Source: Oxytricha trifallax (Eukaryota > Ciliophora > Spirotrichea > Sporadotrichida > Oxytrichidae). From it: a stretch of 64,000 nucleotides of DNA. The translations under genes and the position numbers were made by a program. Every line of letters begins with the position of its first letter. Positions within the stretch are counted from its first letter, which is position 1. Below are positions 1-11,400 of this stretch, piece after piece. The stretch lies in the NCBI GenBank assembly GCA_000711775.1, contig ARYC01018380.1, positions 27,021 through 91,020 on the forward strand, given 5' to 3'. The notes under the pieces were generated by a model, which did not search any database, was not told the DNA's origin, and saw nothing but the letters and a program-made list of their open reading frames with translations.

Positions 1-329
1 AGCCATATAACTCCTAAAAGATCAATCAAAGCCCTGATAGCATTAATAAAAAAGGAGCTATCATGAAATTTCAGACTTATTTCCTGTGTTTAAGCAAAAG
101 GCACAAGGCATTTTACCCTATAGCTCGCACTCCCTTCAGTAAAATATGATATAGGAATCAAGCAGCAATCGAAAGCCAGAAGATGACCTCATGGAATGAC
201 TATGGCTGAGGAAATAAAATAGGAGTCAGTTTGAGTGACGTTAGGCTAAAGTAATATTATGCTTCATTTTTGTTATTGATTGATTTTTAAAATACATTTC
301 GAACAATTTCTGGTTTTATGCCATCTATT
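1..329. other. Unassigned AT-rich DNA
   Basis: No supported gene. The last bases lead into a foldback element whose left target duplicate is GACTCTTT at 330-337. Confidence 0.5.
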
Positions 330-337
330 GACTCTTT

Positions 338-937
338 GGGGGGCGATATCTGAACCTAATGTATTTTATAATAGTTTAAATATGTTTCCATACATGCTTC
401 TAGTCAATTTAGGGTCGGAGGACACGAATAAACATTTTATGATAACGAGGGATCACTCTAAAGGGTAGAAAAAGTAACAATGAGTATTTGTTTTATTATA
501 AAATTTTACATAATTTTTATCTTTTTTTCACATGTTTTTTTATTTAGTTTATTTATTTTAAACTATAGAACATACACGATTCGTTATAAATCGCATCAAT
601 CAAGATAATGAATTATATATTTAGTAATTGCATTCATGCTAGAATATAAGTACTGATGGAATTTCATTATCTTGATTGATGACATCTACAACGAATCGTG
701 TATGTTCTATAGTTTAAAATAAATAAATTAAATAAAAAAACATGTGAAAAAAAGATAAAAATTATGTAAAATTTTATAATAAAACAAATACTCATTGTTA
801 CTTTTTCTACCCTTTAGAGTGATCCCTCGTTATCATAAGATGTTTATTCGTGTCCTCCGACCCTTAATTGACTAGAAGCATGTATGGAAACATATTTAAA
901 CTATTAGAACACATTAGGTTCAGATATCGCCCCCCTC
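338..937. repeat. Foldback element with 8-bp target duplication
   Basis: Two arms of about 275 bp (338-613 and 662-935) are near-perfect reverse complements around a loop of about 48 bp. The outer ends are G-rich (GGGGGGCGATATC on the left, its complement on the right). GACTCTTT occurs directly outside both ends (330-337 and 938-945), consistent with an 8-bp target site duplication. It encodes nothing credible: the open frame at the left is part of the arm. This looks like a non-autonomous foldback or MITE-like element. An 8-bp duplication fits hAT-type elements better than TA-targeting Tc1/mariner, which is inference. Confidence 0.75.
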
Positions 938-1879
938 GACTCTTTTATTATGGCTTGATGCTATAGGTCGCTTAAATTATAGTATTGATTTATAAGCTTT
1001 CTTTTGTATGACTTTTTAACCTACGAGAAAATTTCCTCTATTGAGTGGAAATAATACAAGTATGGAGCATTCACTCTTTAAAAAATCGGTTAAAATTCTT
1101 AAAGTGAGTGATTTAACAAATATAGTGATTGTGTAAAAATCACAATGTATTTGAATTTTAAGTTAAAGTATAATTAAGTAAAGATTAACATTGAGTAATT
1201 AAATATATTATTAAATAAGATGTTAAGTTCAACAAAAAGGTATGATTTAAAAATTAAGAATGATTAAGCTTTGCTTAAAAATATGAATAATAATTTAGTG
1301 ACCCTTAGTCTATAAAGTATTAAATTATAAATAAATATATTTTAACAAAATTAAAACAAATTAAGGATTCAAACAATTCTATATAGATTAATAATAAGTC
1401 TATAAAGATTAATAAAAAATTGATTTAGAAAGTTTTTGATTCATGATTATATTATAAGGATAATTTATTATCCACAAAAAAGACATATTAGGGATTATTA
1501 GAACAATATTCTTAACTTATTTGAATAAAGAAAAATCTAAATAGAATTAAGATTAATTTTAAAAAGAAAATATTTTATTAGATAAACTTAGATTATAGAG
1601 CATTAGCTCACAATTAACTTTTTTTATAAGACCTATATTAGATTAAATATAACATTCTAAAAGTGAAATTAATTTAGAATTAATAAGTTAAGATTACATT
1701 TGTAGTATAAATTAGACATTTTAAAATTTATATAATTAATGCACGCATTAACAAATTTTTAAAAGATGGTAACGCGTTACACCAACTTCAAAAAGTTGGT
1801 AATGCGCTTGAAAATTATTATAATTATCTAAAAATACATCATCTTAGATTTTAACTGCAATGGAAAAGAATGATTGAAT
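938..1879. other. AT-rich spacer with one imperfect hairpin
   Basis: About 80% AT with no supported coding. At 1771-1809 an imperfect inverted repeat (GCGTTACACCAACTT, then AAGTTGGTAATGCGC) stands out because CG-rich words are rare here. It lies just outside the 3' end of the transposase relic and could be an element end. Confidence 0.4.
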
Positions 1880-2689
1880 TAACAACTCCACTTCAAGGCC
1901 TTGATTTGATCTTAAAAAATTATGCTATGGTGTGATCTAAGGTCGTCTCAAAATATTACTATGTCCCTTCTCTTGTTGAATGCCCCAAGATACTCAATCA
2001 TAGCTTTAGATTCGACCTGCTTTATCGACTTTAACTTGACTTGATATACTTCTAGTCCACGATCCATGCTTATTGCTACTACGACAGCTATGGTGCTTAG
2101 CTTTAGTCCTTCTTTGTACAATACCTAATTCTAGCCAGGCTCAACCCACGATCTCTACTCTACTTATATGGCATAAAGATAACCTCGTCAATATAGACAA
2201 TCTTTTTCCTTTATTCTAAGCATTCGAGTAGCTTTGAAAATCTTTCAATCCTAATTGATTTAATTTGTCTAAGTTTTGCAGGAGTTAGGTTGTAGGTTGT
2301 CTTCATGACTTGGTACTTGATTTTAAATCTTTTGTACAAGTACTGGAGCTATGACTGAGTTAGTCTGGCCTCAGCGTACTACCTATGGAATAATTTAGAC
2401 CTCGTTAATAAAGAGTACCCTTTCTAGATACAAGAGTTTAATCGCTCGTGAGAAATTGTATGTGTTTATTAGTGAGACCTCTCTTAGAATTTTATGTCTA
2501 TATACCGCCTATAGGTTTGAGATTTCTTTCATAATTAAGTGCAGCCTCTACAAACCTTGCAGACACGTTAAGCGCCTTTGCAATGGCCCCCTAAGAACAA
2601 CGGCAGGCTACATTTATTATTATGATATTGGCCACTACGAAGTATGCGAACATAGTCTTAAAGTTTTTGTAATGGAACTTAGTTGGACA
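1880..2689 (-). pseudogene. TBE-type transposase fragment
   Basis: Read on the minus strand in ciliate code, this matches the other transposases in the window. An N-terminal helix-turn-helix-like part (GAIAKALNVSARFVEAAL) is followed after a frame change by SKLFHRQYAEARLTQSQLQ and FKIKYQVMK, then the first catalytic Asp in VYIDEVIF. After another frame change comes the second Asp motif, DDLRSHHS. The residue before DDLRSHHS is TGA, where copy B has Trp (VIFWDNLRSH). The region with the third acidic residue (NPIENYW in copy D) is missing. It is a truncated, frameshifted relic. Confidence 0.75.
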
Positions 2690-4256
2690 TTATAGTTATT
2701 TTTTAGAATAGACATTTAATTAATAATTAAATTAATTATAGACAAATTTTAATAAATCATGATTCTTAATAGTGATGAGTTGCTAGAACATTTATTATTT
2801 TATGTCAAATAGAGTTTAACTTAAACCTGTTACTTGTTAATTATTAACACTGAAAGTATTCCTTCTTCAGACTTGTCCTCAAGAATCATGTATAGTCATA
2901 GGCAAGCTAGTATTATGTTCTTTCATTTTTATATCTATTCCGAATAACAAAATCAAGTCATATGCTAGTATTTTACGTCATGATGGTTTTATACGAATAT
3001 TTACAATCATGTACAAATATTTGCGAACCCTTAATCAGTAAGAATATTCAGCCAACCCATTCATCTGGACCGTAGATCGAAAACTTATTAATCTACAATA
3101 TTAAGAATATCAAGATTAGAACGAACCATTCTAAACTAACAACTAGCATTAAGAACTACTCCTTAAAAACAAATTGAGGAACATCAACTTTTACAGACTT
3201 TTATTTAATAAAGTATAAATATCGAATTGCTATTATTATTATAATTGAGTAAATGAAATTAATCAATAAATTTGATAGTAATAAAAGCTCAAATATTCAT
3301 TAAAATTACTCCTTTTTTTTTGACAAGAATTTTAATGGAAAATTATACACAAAAATATTTGAAATGAATAGTAAAATAGTCATTAAGATAACAAAAGCAA
3401 TACATAAACCAAAAGTTAATAGACATAATAATAGTATATACCTCATTAAATATAATTTTTATAGGACTAGATATATTTAAATCTTAAATATTATTGAAAA
3501 TGCTGTATTAAATTGAATTAGACAAAATATAGGGAGTAAACACTATTAAACATTAAAATTGTGTCTTTATTAATAGCATATTCTATAGACTTTTGATTGA
3601 TTAAGTCAATTATATCCATAAATAAAGTGAAAATTAAGAAAAAGCAATCGCATGTTAAACATATTTGAAGTTAAATTATGAATAAATAAGTAAAAACTTC
3701 AAAACTTCCTGATACTGTTCAAATAAAAGTGGTAAAATTTATATGAATTTAATTAAAAAAACCTGGAGAGTTTTCAAGGATTTAAACCAAAGCAGTTGAA
3801 CAACCATATGCCAAAGTTGCTTTTCCAATTTTTGATCAATAAAAATATTAAAAAAATAAATGTATACAAATAATAGGTATAGCACCGGTATTTAGCTAAT
3901 CCTCCTAAATTTTTTATTAATAAAAAACCCTATTTTGTTTTCAAGCAACAATTAATTGAAACATTAAATACCAATATTTACAATAATTTATAATAATAAT
4001 ATACAAAGAGTAAAGATTAACCACAAGTACCAATAAATTTAATGTTAATTATGAAATTTACACTTACGTTTTTCACATAAGTTTCAGTCAATAACAAGCT
4101 CAATGAAATCATCAAACAATAAAATTAATTAATTATGTTTGTTTTTATTACATTCAAAATATCGTGAATAGATAGGAACGTTTAAAAGCAGGATAACCAC
4201 AGATTAAATTAATTGAAATGGTGTAATTTCGAAGGAAATATATTACTAACTTCATA
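2690..4256. other. AT-rich spacer
   Basis: Nothing beyond AT-rich DNA is recognised. TGA-only open frames here are within chance expectation and have no coding-like composition. Confidence 0.5.
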
Positions 4257-4437
4257 TAAAAGAATGAAATTAATAGAGATAAGGAAGTTGCTTAATTTAA
4301 ATTTAAATATTTAATATTTCTATATTTTTATTATAAAAGATTTGGTAGCTTTTAAGAAATTAAACATAGTACAGTATAAATATAAATATATATTTATATA
4401 GAGGTCCTTAATCAGAAATCAAAAAGCTACCAAATTT
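4257..4437. repeat. Duplicated segment with small MITE (copy 1)
   Basis: The core at 4341-4434 starts TTTGGTAGCTTTT and ends AAAAAGCTACCAAA, so it has terminal inverted repeats around a roughly 65-bp AT-rich middle. The core and the 85 bp before it recur at 38996-39157, including the shared word GAAATTAAACATAGTACA. Both copies stand directly before a GC-elevated coding block, so this is one edge of an old segmental duplication or a MITE that inserted twice. Confidence 0.65.
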
Positions 4438-4440
4438 TAA

Positions 4441-5333
4441 TCAGTGATGTTTAAGTTTATTACCCCTTATTAAATCATACCTAACTGTCATAAATGGGAA
4501 CTGCTCTCCCTGAGGCTACCTGACCATAGTCGTGTGAACTGCTGCAGCATGTCCAAGCATCTCTGGTGCTACCAGCCATCTATGCATTTCTACAGGGTCC
4601 TTAACGGGCAGCAAGAAATGAGGAGAGGAAGGTTGAGACATAGACGCATTTGCCATTACTGTAACACCGTTGCAAGCGTCAACATCACAAGGCTACCATG
4701 GAACACCAATAGCCTTGTAAGGTCCAACGTTCATAACAGCATCTCTAGCAAGACCGACAATACTTGATACTCTTTGGGCATTTGGGAGGATGGTGTAAGC
4801 GTATCTCTAGTAGTCCTTGGTGCATTGAGAGTTGGAAGAGCATGATGTGCCAACTTCGTTTGAGATGGCACTGTTGGTGTAATCGCATGGACTGAATGAG
4901 TAATAGTGAGAGAAAGGCCTGTATTCGCTGCTTCCTAAGATGGTGTTCATGCTTATTACTTAAAACTAGATACTCATTCTTGCACTGGTACCTTGGACGT
5001 TAAGGCAGCTCACGAATGGTTTAGAGATGTTTAGAACCAAAGAAGCCTATGTGGCACTCTGCAATAGAGAGGGTGTCGCAGGAATCCTTGACATGGCTTC
5101 ACTGGTAATCCTGAAGCATGATCTCGAATCCATTTGGACATAGTGGGAATCGACAAAACACATCCCAACGCACATATGTGGAAACAGGACTGACCTCCAG
5201 AGGAAAGGGAAGAAGCCTTGTGATATCTGAAAGTACATAGTCTTGGAAATCAGCATCATCATATCAAGCAGCAAGGAAATGTGATCAGGGCGCTCGCTGA
5301 ATGCCATAGGGAGGTCATTGGAAATCTTTATCA
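4441..5333 (-). CDS. YHYH-like domain protein segment (probable MDS)
   Basis: A GC-elevated minus-strand block stays open in one frame with TAA/TAG as Gln and ends in TGA at 4441. The C-terminal two thirds contain SSIVGLARDAVMNVGPY, then GVPWQPCDVDACNG. Together these resemble the signature of YHYH-domain proteins (a 'VG-ARDG--IYGPY' stretch followed by 'CD-D-CNG'). Cysteines are frequent just upstream (SFSPCDYTN, CSSNSQCTKDY). Toward the 5' side (5000-5330) an alternative frame looks more protein-like (FCRFPLCPNGFEIMLQDY, CDTLSIAECHIGFFGS), so one frame change or MDS junction is likely near 5000. No start is assigned. It could be an MDS of a macronuclear gene or a germline paralog. The YHYH call is from memory of the family. 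Confidence 0.5.
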
Positions 5334-5335
5334 TC

Positions 5336-5812
5336 GATTATCTCGGCCCCTGGGGTAGATGATTGAGTCGGACATTCCGCCTCCTTAGATCAGAAAGTGG
5401 AGAATTGCGTGGTGCTCCTGGCTGACCCCAGTCGAGCTTTCGCCTCTTACTTCGTCTGCAATACTGAAATCCTTGAATTCAAAAAAGATAATGGCAAGAC
5501 TATCCAATCTGATTAAGCATGTGATGAGTGTACTTAAGTTTAGGCATAATACTACTCCCAGCAAGGGATTCACTAGAAGATCTCGATGACATTGACAAGA
5601 TGGTGCTTCAAACTAAACTTCAAAAGCACAGAGATGAGCAGAGTAAGGATAATGCCTAGAACAAGACATGGTACAAACTTCTCTTCCCAGTTAGCGCTTA
5701 ATGCGACATTGGCAGAAACCCTTATCATGAAGATCCACAAGGAGGATGTTTACAATCCATACAGCACCTTCTATTCACAAGTCAAACTTCTAGCACTTCA
5801 AACATCACATGA
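5336..5812 (+). pseudogene. Coding block paralogous to 41.0-41.3 kb, unknown function
   Basis: A GC-elevated plus-strand block. The first frame includes ISAPGVDD and, after one TGA, DQKVENCVVLLADPSRAF and FVCNTEILEFKKDNGKTI. After a frame change near 5570 it continues as DSLEDLDDIDKMVLQTKLQK and QNKTWYKLLFPVS, ending in TGA at 5810-5812. The first 130 bp match 41008-41150 (ISAPGIDV, NIENHVVSL, VCNT), and KTWY parallels KTWH there. No known domain is recognised. The second half is hydrophilic and probably helical. It begins almost where the opposite-strand YHYH-like block starts, an inverted arrangement expected in scrambled loci but also possible for neighbouring paralogs. Confidence 0.45.
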
Positions 5813-6777
5813 ACGAACCAGTAGAGGGAATTTATATAATGCAAACATTACTATTTGTGATTATGATGCTTTCACCATTAATTTTATTCACATATTTAGC
5901 TTGCAATTATTATAAGATGATAAGATTTCTATTATATTAATATCTCTTTAAAGAAAGTGCTATTGTTTAAAAATACACAGATGTTTAAATTAATTATGTT
6001 TTTGTTTCTAATATTCTTGCATTTTAAATCATTCCACCTTCTCCCAATTATAAAAATTCTTTTATTTAGAAATTAAAGTCATTATAACAATTAATAGGTT
6101 AGTTAAACTAAAATAGTGAAAAAAGTAGAGTTAAGTGCATATTAACCAGTCAAATTTAATTGATGACAGAATATTATTAACTGATAGGAAATATAAGAGA
6201 TTGGCTATAATACATAAATTACTTATGATAATTAGTGAATTATAATAAATTATCTATTTCAAGATAAAAATTATTAATCACATTAATGTAAGCTACCAAA
6301 GATCAATAATATCTATTAATTACGGCATTATTAATAAGTAATGATCATAGAATTTTGAAGGAATTGATAGATAAAGAGTAAGTAATCGCAGTACTCAATA
6401 TTTTATAAACATTTAATTCATTTAAATTATATAATTTGAACTTAATTGTAATATCTATTCTCATAAATTTGTTATATTAATTAAGTTAATGCTGTAGATG
6501 TGTTTATACTTTCTTTGTTATTAGAAATATAGAAATCATTCATTAATTTATGATTGAATTAAGAAGTAAAACTTGAAATAAATACCAACTAACTTTATCA
6601 CTTTAATATATGCTAATTTAATTTGTTCCCAGTTTTGATTTATAAATATGACCCTCAAATGTTGCCTGATTTATCCATAATATCCTCTGTAAAGAATTTT
6701 CCTTTAAAATTACTTAAATAATTTCAATGCTTTTTTTAATAAATCAAAGAGCATTTGCATGTAGATGGAGCCATTTG
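5813..6777. other. AT-rich spacer
   Basis: No supported feature. Composition drops back to very AT-rich directly after the coding block. Confidence 0.45.
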
Positions 6778-7120
6778 AAGAATAATAAGCCAAATTACTT
6801 ATGGTTCTCATTATTCAAGACTGGGAGTATATCAACAGCAACAGGTTGAGTACAATCCATCATTCAGCCAAGCGTTTCCTCCCGAAATGAACTTGAATAA
6901 GCACTTCTATACTGCCAGCAGCTATGTTACAATTGACAAGTTGAATCCATCGATGATAACTTAATCGTAATGCGCTTTCTTGCTATTGATAAGACGCTAG
7001 AGCAGGCTTTAAGTGACTTAATCTTAATCAAATGTTGTAAGGGATCCTTCTGACAGAAATGGATTGTAGGTCATTAATTCAACTAGAAACCCTCAATCTG
7101 GGCATTTAAAACCTTAATGA
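6778..7120 (+). CDS. Probable MDS, unknown protein segment
   Basis: An open frame of about 113 codons between TGAs with non-random composition: YGSHYSRLGVYQQQQVEYNP, then FSQAFPPEMNLNKHFYTASS and SNVVRDPSDRNGLQV. Several glutamines are TAA or TAG. GC is higher than in the flanks. There is no ATG at the 5' edge and no recognised domain, so it is best read as an internal MDS or gene fragment. A chance frame of this length is possible; amino-acid composition and GC are the main support. Confidence 0.4.
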
Positions 7121-7883
7121 ATTAGTTTGATATCATTGAACGGTAGTAAGTAATTAATTAAATAGTTATTTGAATTATAAATAAAGAGCTTTTCATTCTT
7201 GATGAAGGTCTGTACTTCAATTAGAGCTTCCGCTTGAACTAAATGAAAAGCATAGATCAAGTTTAAGCTTGAATAATTAAGAGTAAGTAAGTGCTTAATA
7301 TTCATTAAGTGTGATTAAAGGACATATTAGTGCATATGTTATTATAGGGAAACAAGTGAATATAATTAAAAAATTAGCATACTTACTGGTTTGATTGTGA
7401 TTCGGATGAAGTAGTGATAGCAATCAAGGAAATACCAGTTTTGCCAACAAAAATAAAGATCTTATTTTACTTGTTTAAACCTATTTATTTTATCATTTTA
7501 ATGTTTATTTAATAATAATAATAATAATAATTATCAAAAAAATTAATATATAAGTTAATACTGCCAACTATAATGTTATTCATGATAAATAGGATATATT
7601 AATGCTAATTTCATGATTAAACAGCAACTAATGATGAAGTCAATGATCTAGAGGATGCTAATGATGATGAGAATAAGATGATAATAGACAAAAAACTATC
7701 AATTGTGAATAAAATATTGTATCTTATAATCTTAAAATTAAAAATAATGCTATTTTCATTTTATAACATATAGCTAAATTGAATAAAATCGAATATTCGC
7801 TCGTTAACTATGACAATTAGAGTTAAATGTCGGTTGAATTCGGCAGAACAAAGCCACACATGCTGTTCAAATAGAGAAAAGTA

Positions 7884-8006
7884 ATGCAGCTAGTTACAAT
7901 GGCTCTATGCATCATGGCTTCTACTGCTGGGCAATACAATGTTTTTAAGCTGATAAACAAACAAGTAGATTTGAATTCATTTTTCAAATGGATCTGCATC
8001 CACTGA
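7884..8006 (+). CDS. Possible first MDS with signal-peptide-like start
   Basis: A short frame begins with ATG and reads MQLVTMALCIMASTAGQY, a good secretory signal sequence (short polar start, hydrophobic core, small residues at the expected cleavage site), then NVFKLINKQVDLNSFF before TGA. Other frames nearby also show short protein-like runs (NKATHAVQIEKSNAASYNG; YCPHCEDHHKFEKH at about 8380). The 7.85-8.5 kb region may therefore hold several small MDSs of one secreted-protein gene. The reading is tentative. Confidence 0.28.
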   Translation: MQLVTMALCIMASTAGQYNVFKLINKQVDLNSFFKWICIH

Positions 8007-8282
8007 AGATGCCACGAGCTGATTGATATATAGGGTAGATGCCAGTGATTTGAAATACTTGGTGGCTGTTATGCTATGTTGATGAGATATCCGTGATGCA
8101 GTCAAGTAGAGTGGATATCTGGATTTGGCTAAGTGAAAAACCTATAAAGACTTAGTTGTGGAAATTAATTACTAACCAATATCATTTAATATAATTATAT
8201 AAATTATTTATATAATTTAATACATCGAGCAGTCAAAAGACATGAATAAACTTACAGAGAATAAAGACAGCAAAATTGATGA

Positions 8283-8492
8283 GAAGCAGTGGAAACTCTT
8301 AGCATGTCACAGTTTCAATCTATGAGGCAAACCCTGGTTTTATTGATTCAGAAACTAATAATTGAAACTACTGCCCGCACTGTGAAGACCATCATAAATT
8401 TGAAAAACATTAGTGTAACTTGGACAATTGATTGCCTTCATTGTAGATTCCAGGTGAATCTTTTGAATCAATTGGAGGAGGCGATGAATTAA
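8283..8492 (+). other. Coding-like segment, frame unresolved
   Basis: Two frames compete. One reads ETLSMSQFQSMRQTLVLL and runs on through TAA. Another gives VSIYEANPGFIDSETNN, then a Cys/His-rich stretch after TGA. Neither is convincing alone. GC is slightly raised. If this is an MDS cluster, macronuclear sequence is needed to fix the joins. Confidence 0.2.
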
Positions 8493-11400
8493 TGCTTTTA
8501 AAGTGAAAGCGACAAGACAATAACTAAAATGATATATAAATAATATAATTTACATTCAATCTATTATTTGAGGAATAGCTTGAATAGGATCTCTTCAATA
8601 AATGCTTAGAATGAAAAACACACCGATGTTGTCGCTTCTGACTTGAATAATACTTAGAAATAATGATTTTCTCAGTTGCTTTAACTTCCTTTGATTTATC
8701 CGTGATTTGAGAAAGATACTACCATTATATTTTATTTCATAAGTAATATATAACACTAAGTGTTATTGTCATTTAACTTTCATCTGATTGGCCGTGTTTC
8801 AGCTGTTGACTGTTATTATCTTACACTGCTTATTTGGTATTTGACCAAACAATTGAGTAAATGATCATAACTCAAAACTGATTTAAGTCTTTACTCTTTT
8901 AAATTACATAGCTGCATTGATTTCACCAAGAAACCGAATCATTATGATCATAATTAATTTTAATATTGATGATTGAATGAAAACGTTAAGAAAATTCATG
9001 TAGAACTTCTAATACGCATACTCGTAGGACAGTTAACGTTTCTATGATAAATACTCTTTTCAAGTGAAATTGAGAGATACCGGCATGATGAAGCAAACTA
9101 GTTGCTCTGGACATGTTAGAAATGCTACTTCCTAGAATTATTGATGACTTGATTAAAAAATGCAGCCAATCTTTTAGTGTTTTGTATTAGTCGCAAATAA
9201 TGATTATTAATTATGTGATTGAATATAATACTTGAAACTAGAGCATGCAAGTTAAGTTCAACTCAGACAGAATTTTTCTTATCTTCATTCTTAGCTTATA
9301 ATAGGTTGTCTAGCTTGTAAAGGCAATCTTAATTTATATGAATAGAAGAAGAACAGATAAGTAGGAAGGATTTGCTTAGAGTGGCAGCACTCATAAGGTC
9401 AGCAGCATATTAAGAATGACAATGTAGGGTCTAATTTTAGATTAACTAATGCATATCAAATTCATCTAAATTGATTGAAGGGTTTTGCTAGTAGATTATT
9501 TAACAACAATATACAAATATATTAAGCAAATAAGTTTTGTTGTAGTAATTCAATATAAAAAAATTGAAAACTATGAAGTAAAAAGTTCAATTACAGGATG
9601 TCTCTTCAGTAAATTGATATTTTTATATCAAATAGCTATAAACATCATTTGTATCAGAACTATGATATTAATTATTAAATGGGTAAATTAATTAATTTAC
9701 TAAGTCGATTTTGCAATTTATCCTCAAATTGTGGTTTGAAAATTCAACTATACAATTCCAGATTTCTTGAACTACTTATTTAAATCAATCCCTTAACTTC
9801 AGGAAATTGAGGGCTATTGATATGGCAATGCCTGTATTATAGGTATCAATTGAAATACATAAAAACGCTAAATATTATTAAACTTACTTTGCTATAAATA
9901 TTGATAAGATACAAAATATCAGAAAATTTGTTTAATTAAATATGCAAAAACTGCCATATATTATAAATTTATAAATCAAATCTCATTTAAATTATTAAAA
10001 AACGAAATAAATAAAGCGTAATGCAACCAAAATACAGTTTTTATTTTTGCAACAGTGATTATTTATAATATCATGAATTATTTTCTTATAATTATTTAAA
10101 ATCAATTACTATTCAGCGAAGACACTCATATGTATCTAAAGATAAAAGTGTTTAGCATTAAAATGATTTATTGTAGTTTGTGAATAATTCATTGATGTTT
10201 AATATTTCTCAGAGTAGTTATAGTAAGAATGAACTGGTGGCAAAATTTGAAATTTGTTATGAAGTTAATGAATATAATAAATAATTAAAGATTTTAGATT
10301 AAATTTAAACCAAAATAGATTACTTACTTTGAATTTTAAGTGTAAAAAGTAATGGCTTCACTGGAGAGTATTATACTTTTTGAGTCATCTCATTCCATTT
10401 TCAATAGAATTTAATGAAATATAAATATAATCTGTTATTTCACAACTTTGAATTAAAATTCAATTTCAAAAATTCATGATCGATAGAATGGCTTATTAAA
10501 TGTAAGTATATATTTTTATTATTGATTATAATAATTAGTTGAAGCTATAAGCACTATTTTTTGTTAAAATTTTAATCAAAAATTTAGCCAGATTGCATTA
10601 TTTCCCCCATCTATATGCCTCTTAAATTATTCCTTAAAGACATTCAAAGAGCTACTTGTTCAATAAGTTAACCAATAAAACCTTGTTAATACATGTATTC
10701 TATTTAATTGTTAAAATAAGCATCATTAATTTTTTTGTATAATTTCTTATGCTTTTCTTTTCAATTAAAAGACAGAGATTATATTTAAATCGTACTTTAT
10801 ATTGACTCAGCATTACAATTTTTCAATATACATAATATTAAACTTTTTCTTCTCCCCCCCCCATTTCTAAGCATGCATACCTCCAGCTCTATTGAATTTT
10901 AATCCTCTTTCCTCTTAGGAAAACGAATTTTAACCAAAACATACAATAAACTTTCTCAATATAGGAAATTAAAAGCAAGGAAATTTCCTTGGCAAAACAC
11001 TAAAAAAAGAATTATATATTAAATCTAAAATAATCCTATAAATATTTTGTATTTAATATGCATATTTATCAAAAGCGAAAAAAATTTAAATTGACGTTTA
11101 TGATTATTTGAAATGAAGTTGTATATAATATCTTGAGATTGTTATTTATACATTAATGGCTGGACAAAATAAATCTTTAATTATTAAATTATTCTTTAAT
11201 AAATATACTAAATTTAATGAGCTTAAATAATTTTCAAGTAATCCTTTTGCTTTATTTGGTATTAAGTGACTGGAGTTATCTAATATGGTAATGATTTATT
11301 TGTTTGTTTTATTCATATAATAGATTTAATATGTCATAGATACAGGACTATTTTAAAGCAGCTATTGCTTAATATTCTAATTAATTTTCCACCCTACTCA

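Noticed and set aside
280..468. Small open frame at the left
   Set aside because: It lies in the arm of the foldback element and reverses perfectly on the other side.
1971..2000. TGA read as Trp (alternative code)
   Set aside because: Intact genes here all end at TGA and never use it internally; the in-frame TGAs occur only in otherwise decayed copies.
10850..10862. C-run as a telomere-like or element end
   Set aside because: It is a plain homopolymer without the C4A4 pattern; no inverted partner nearby.
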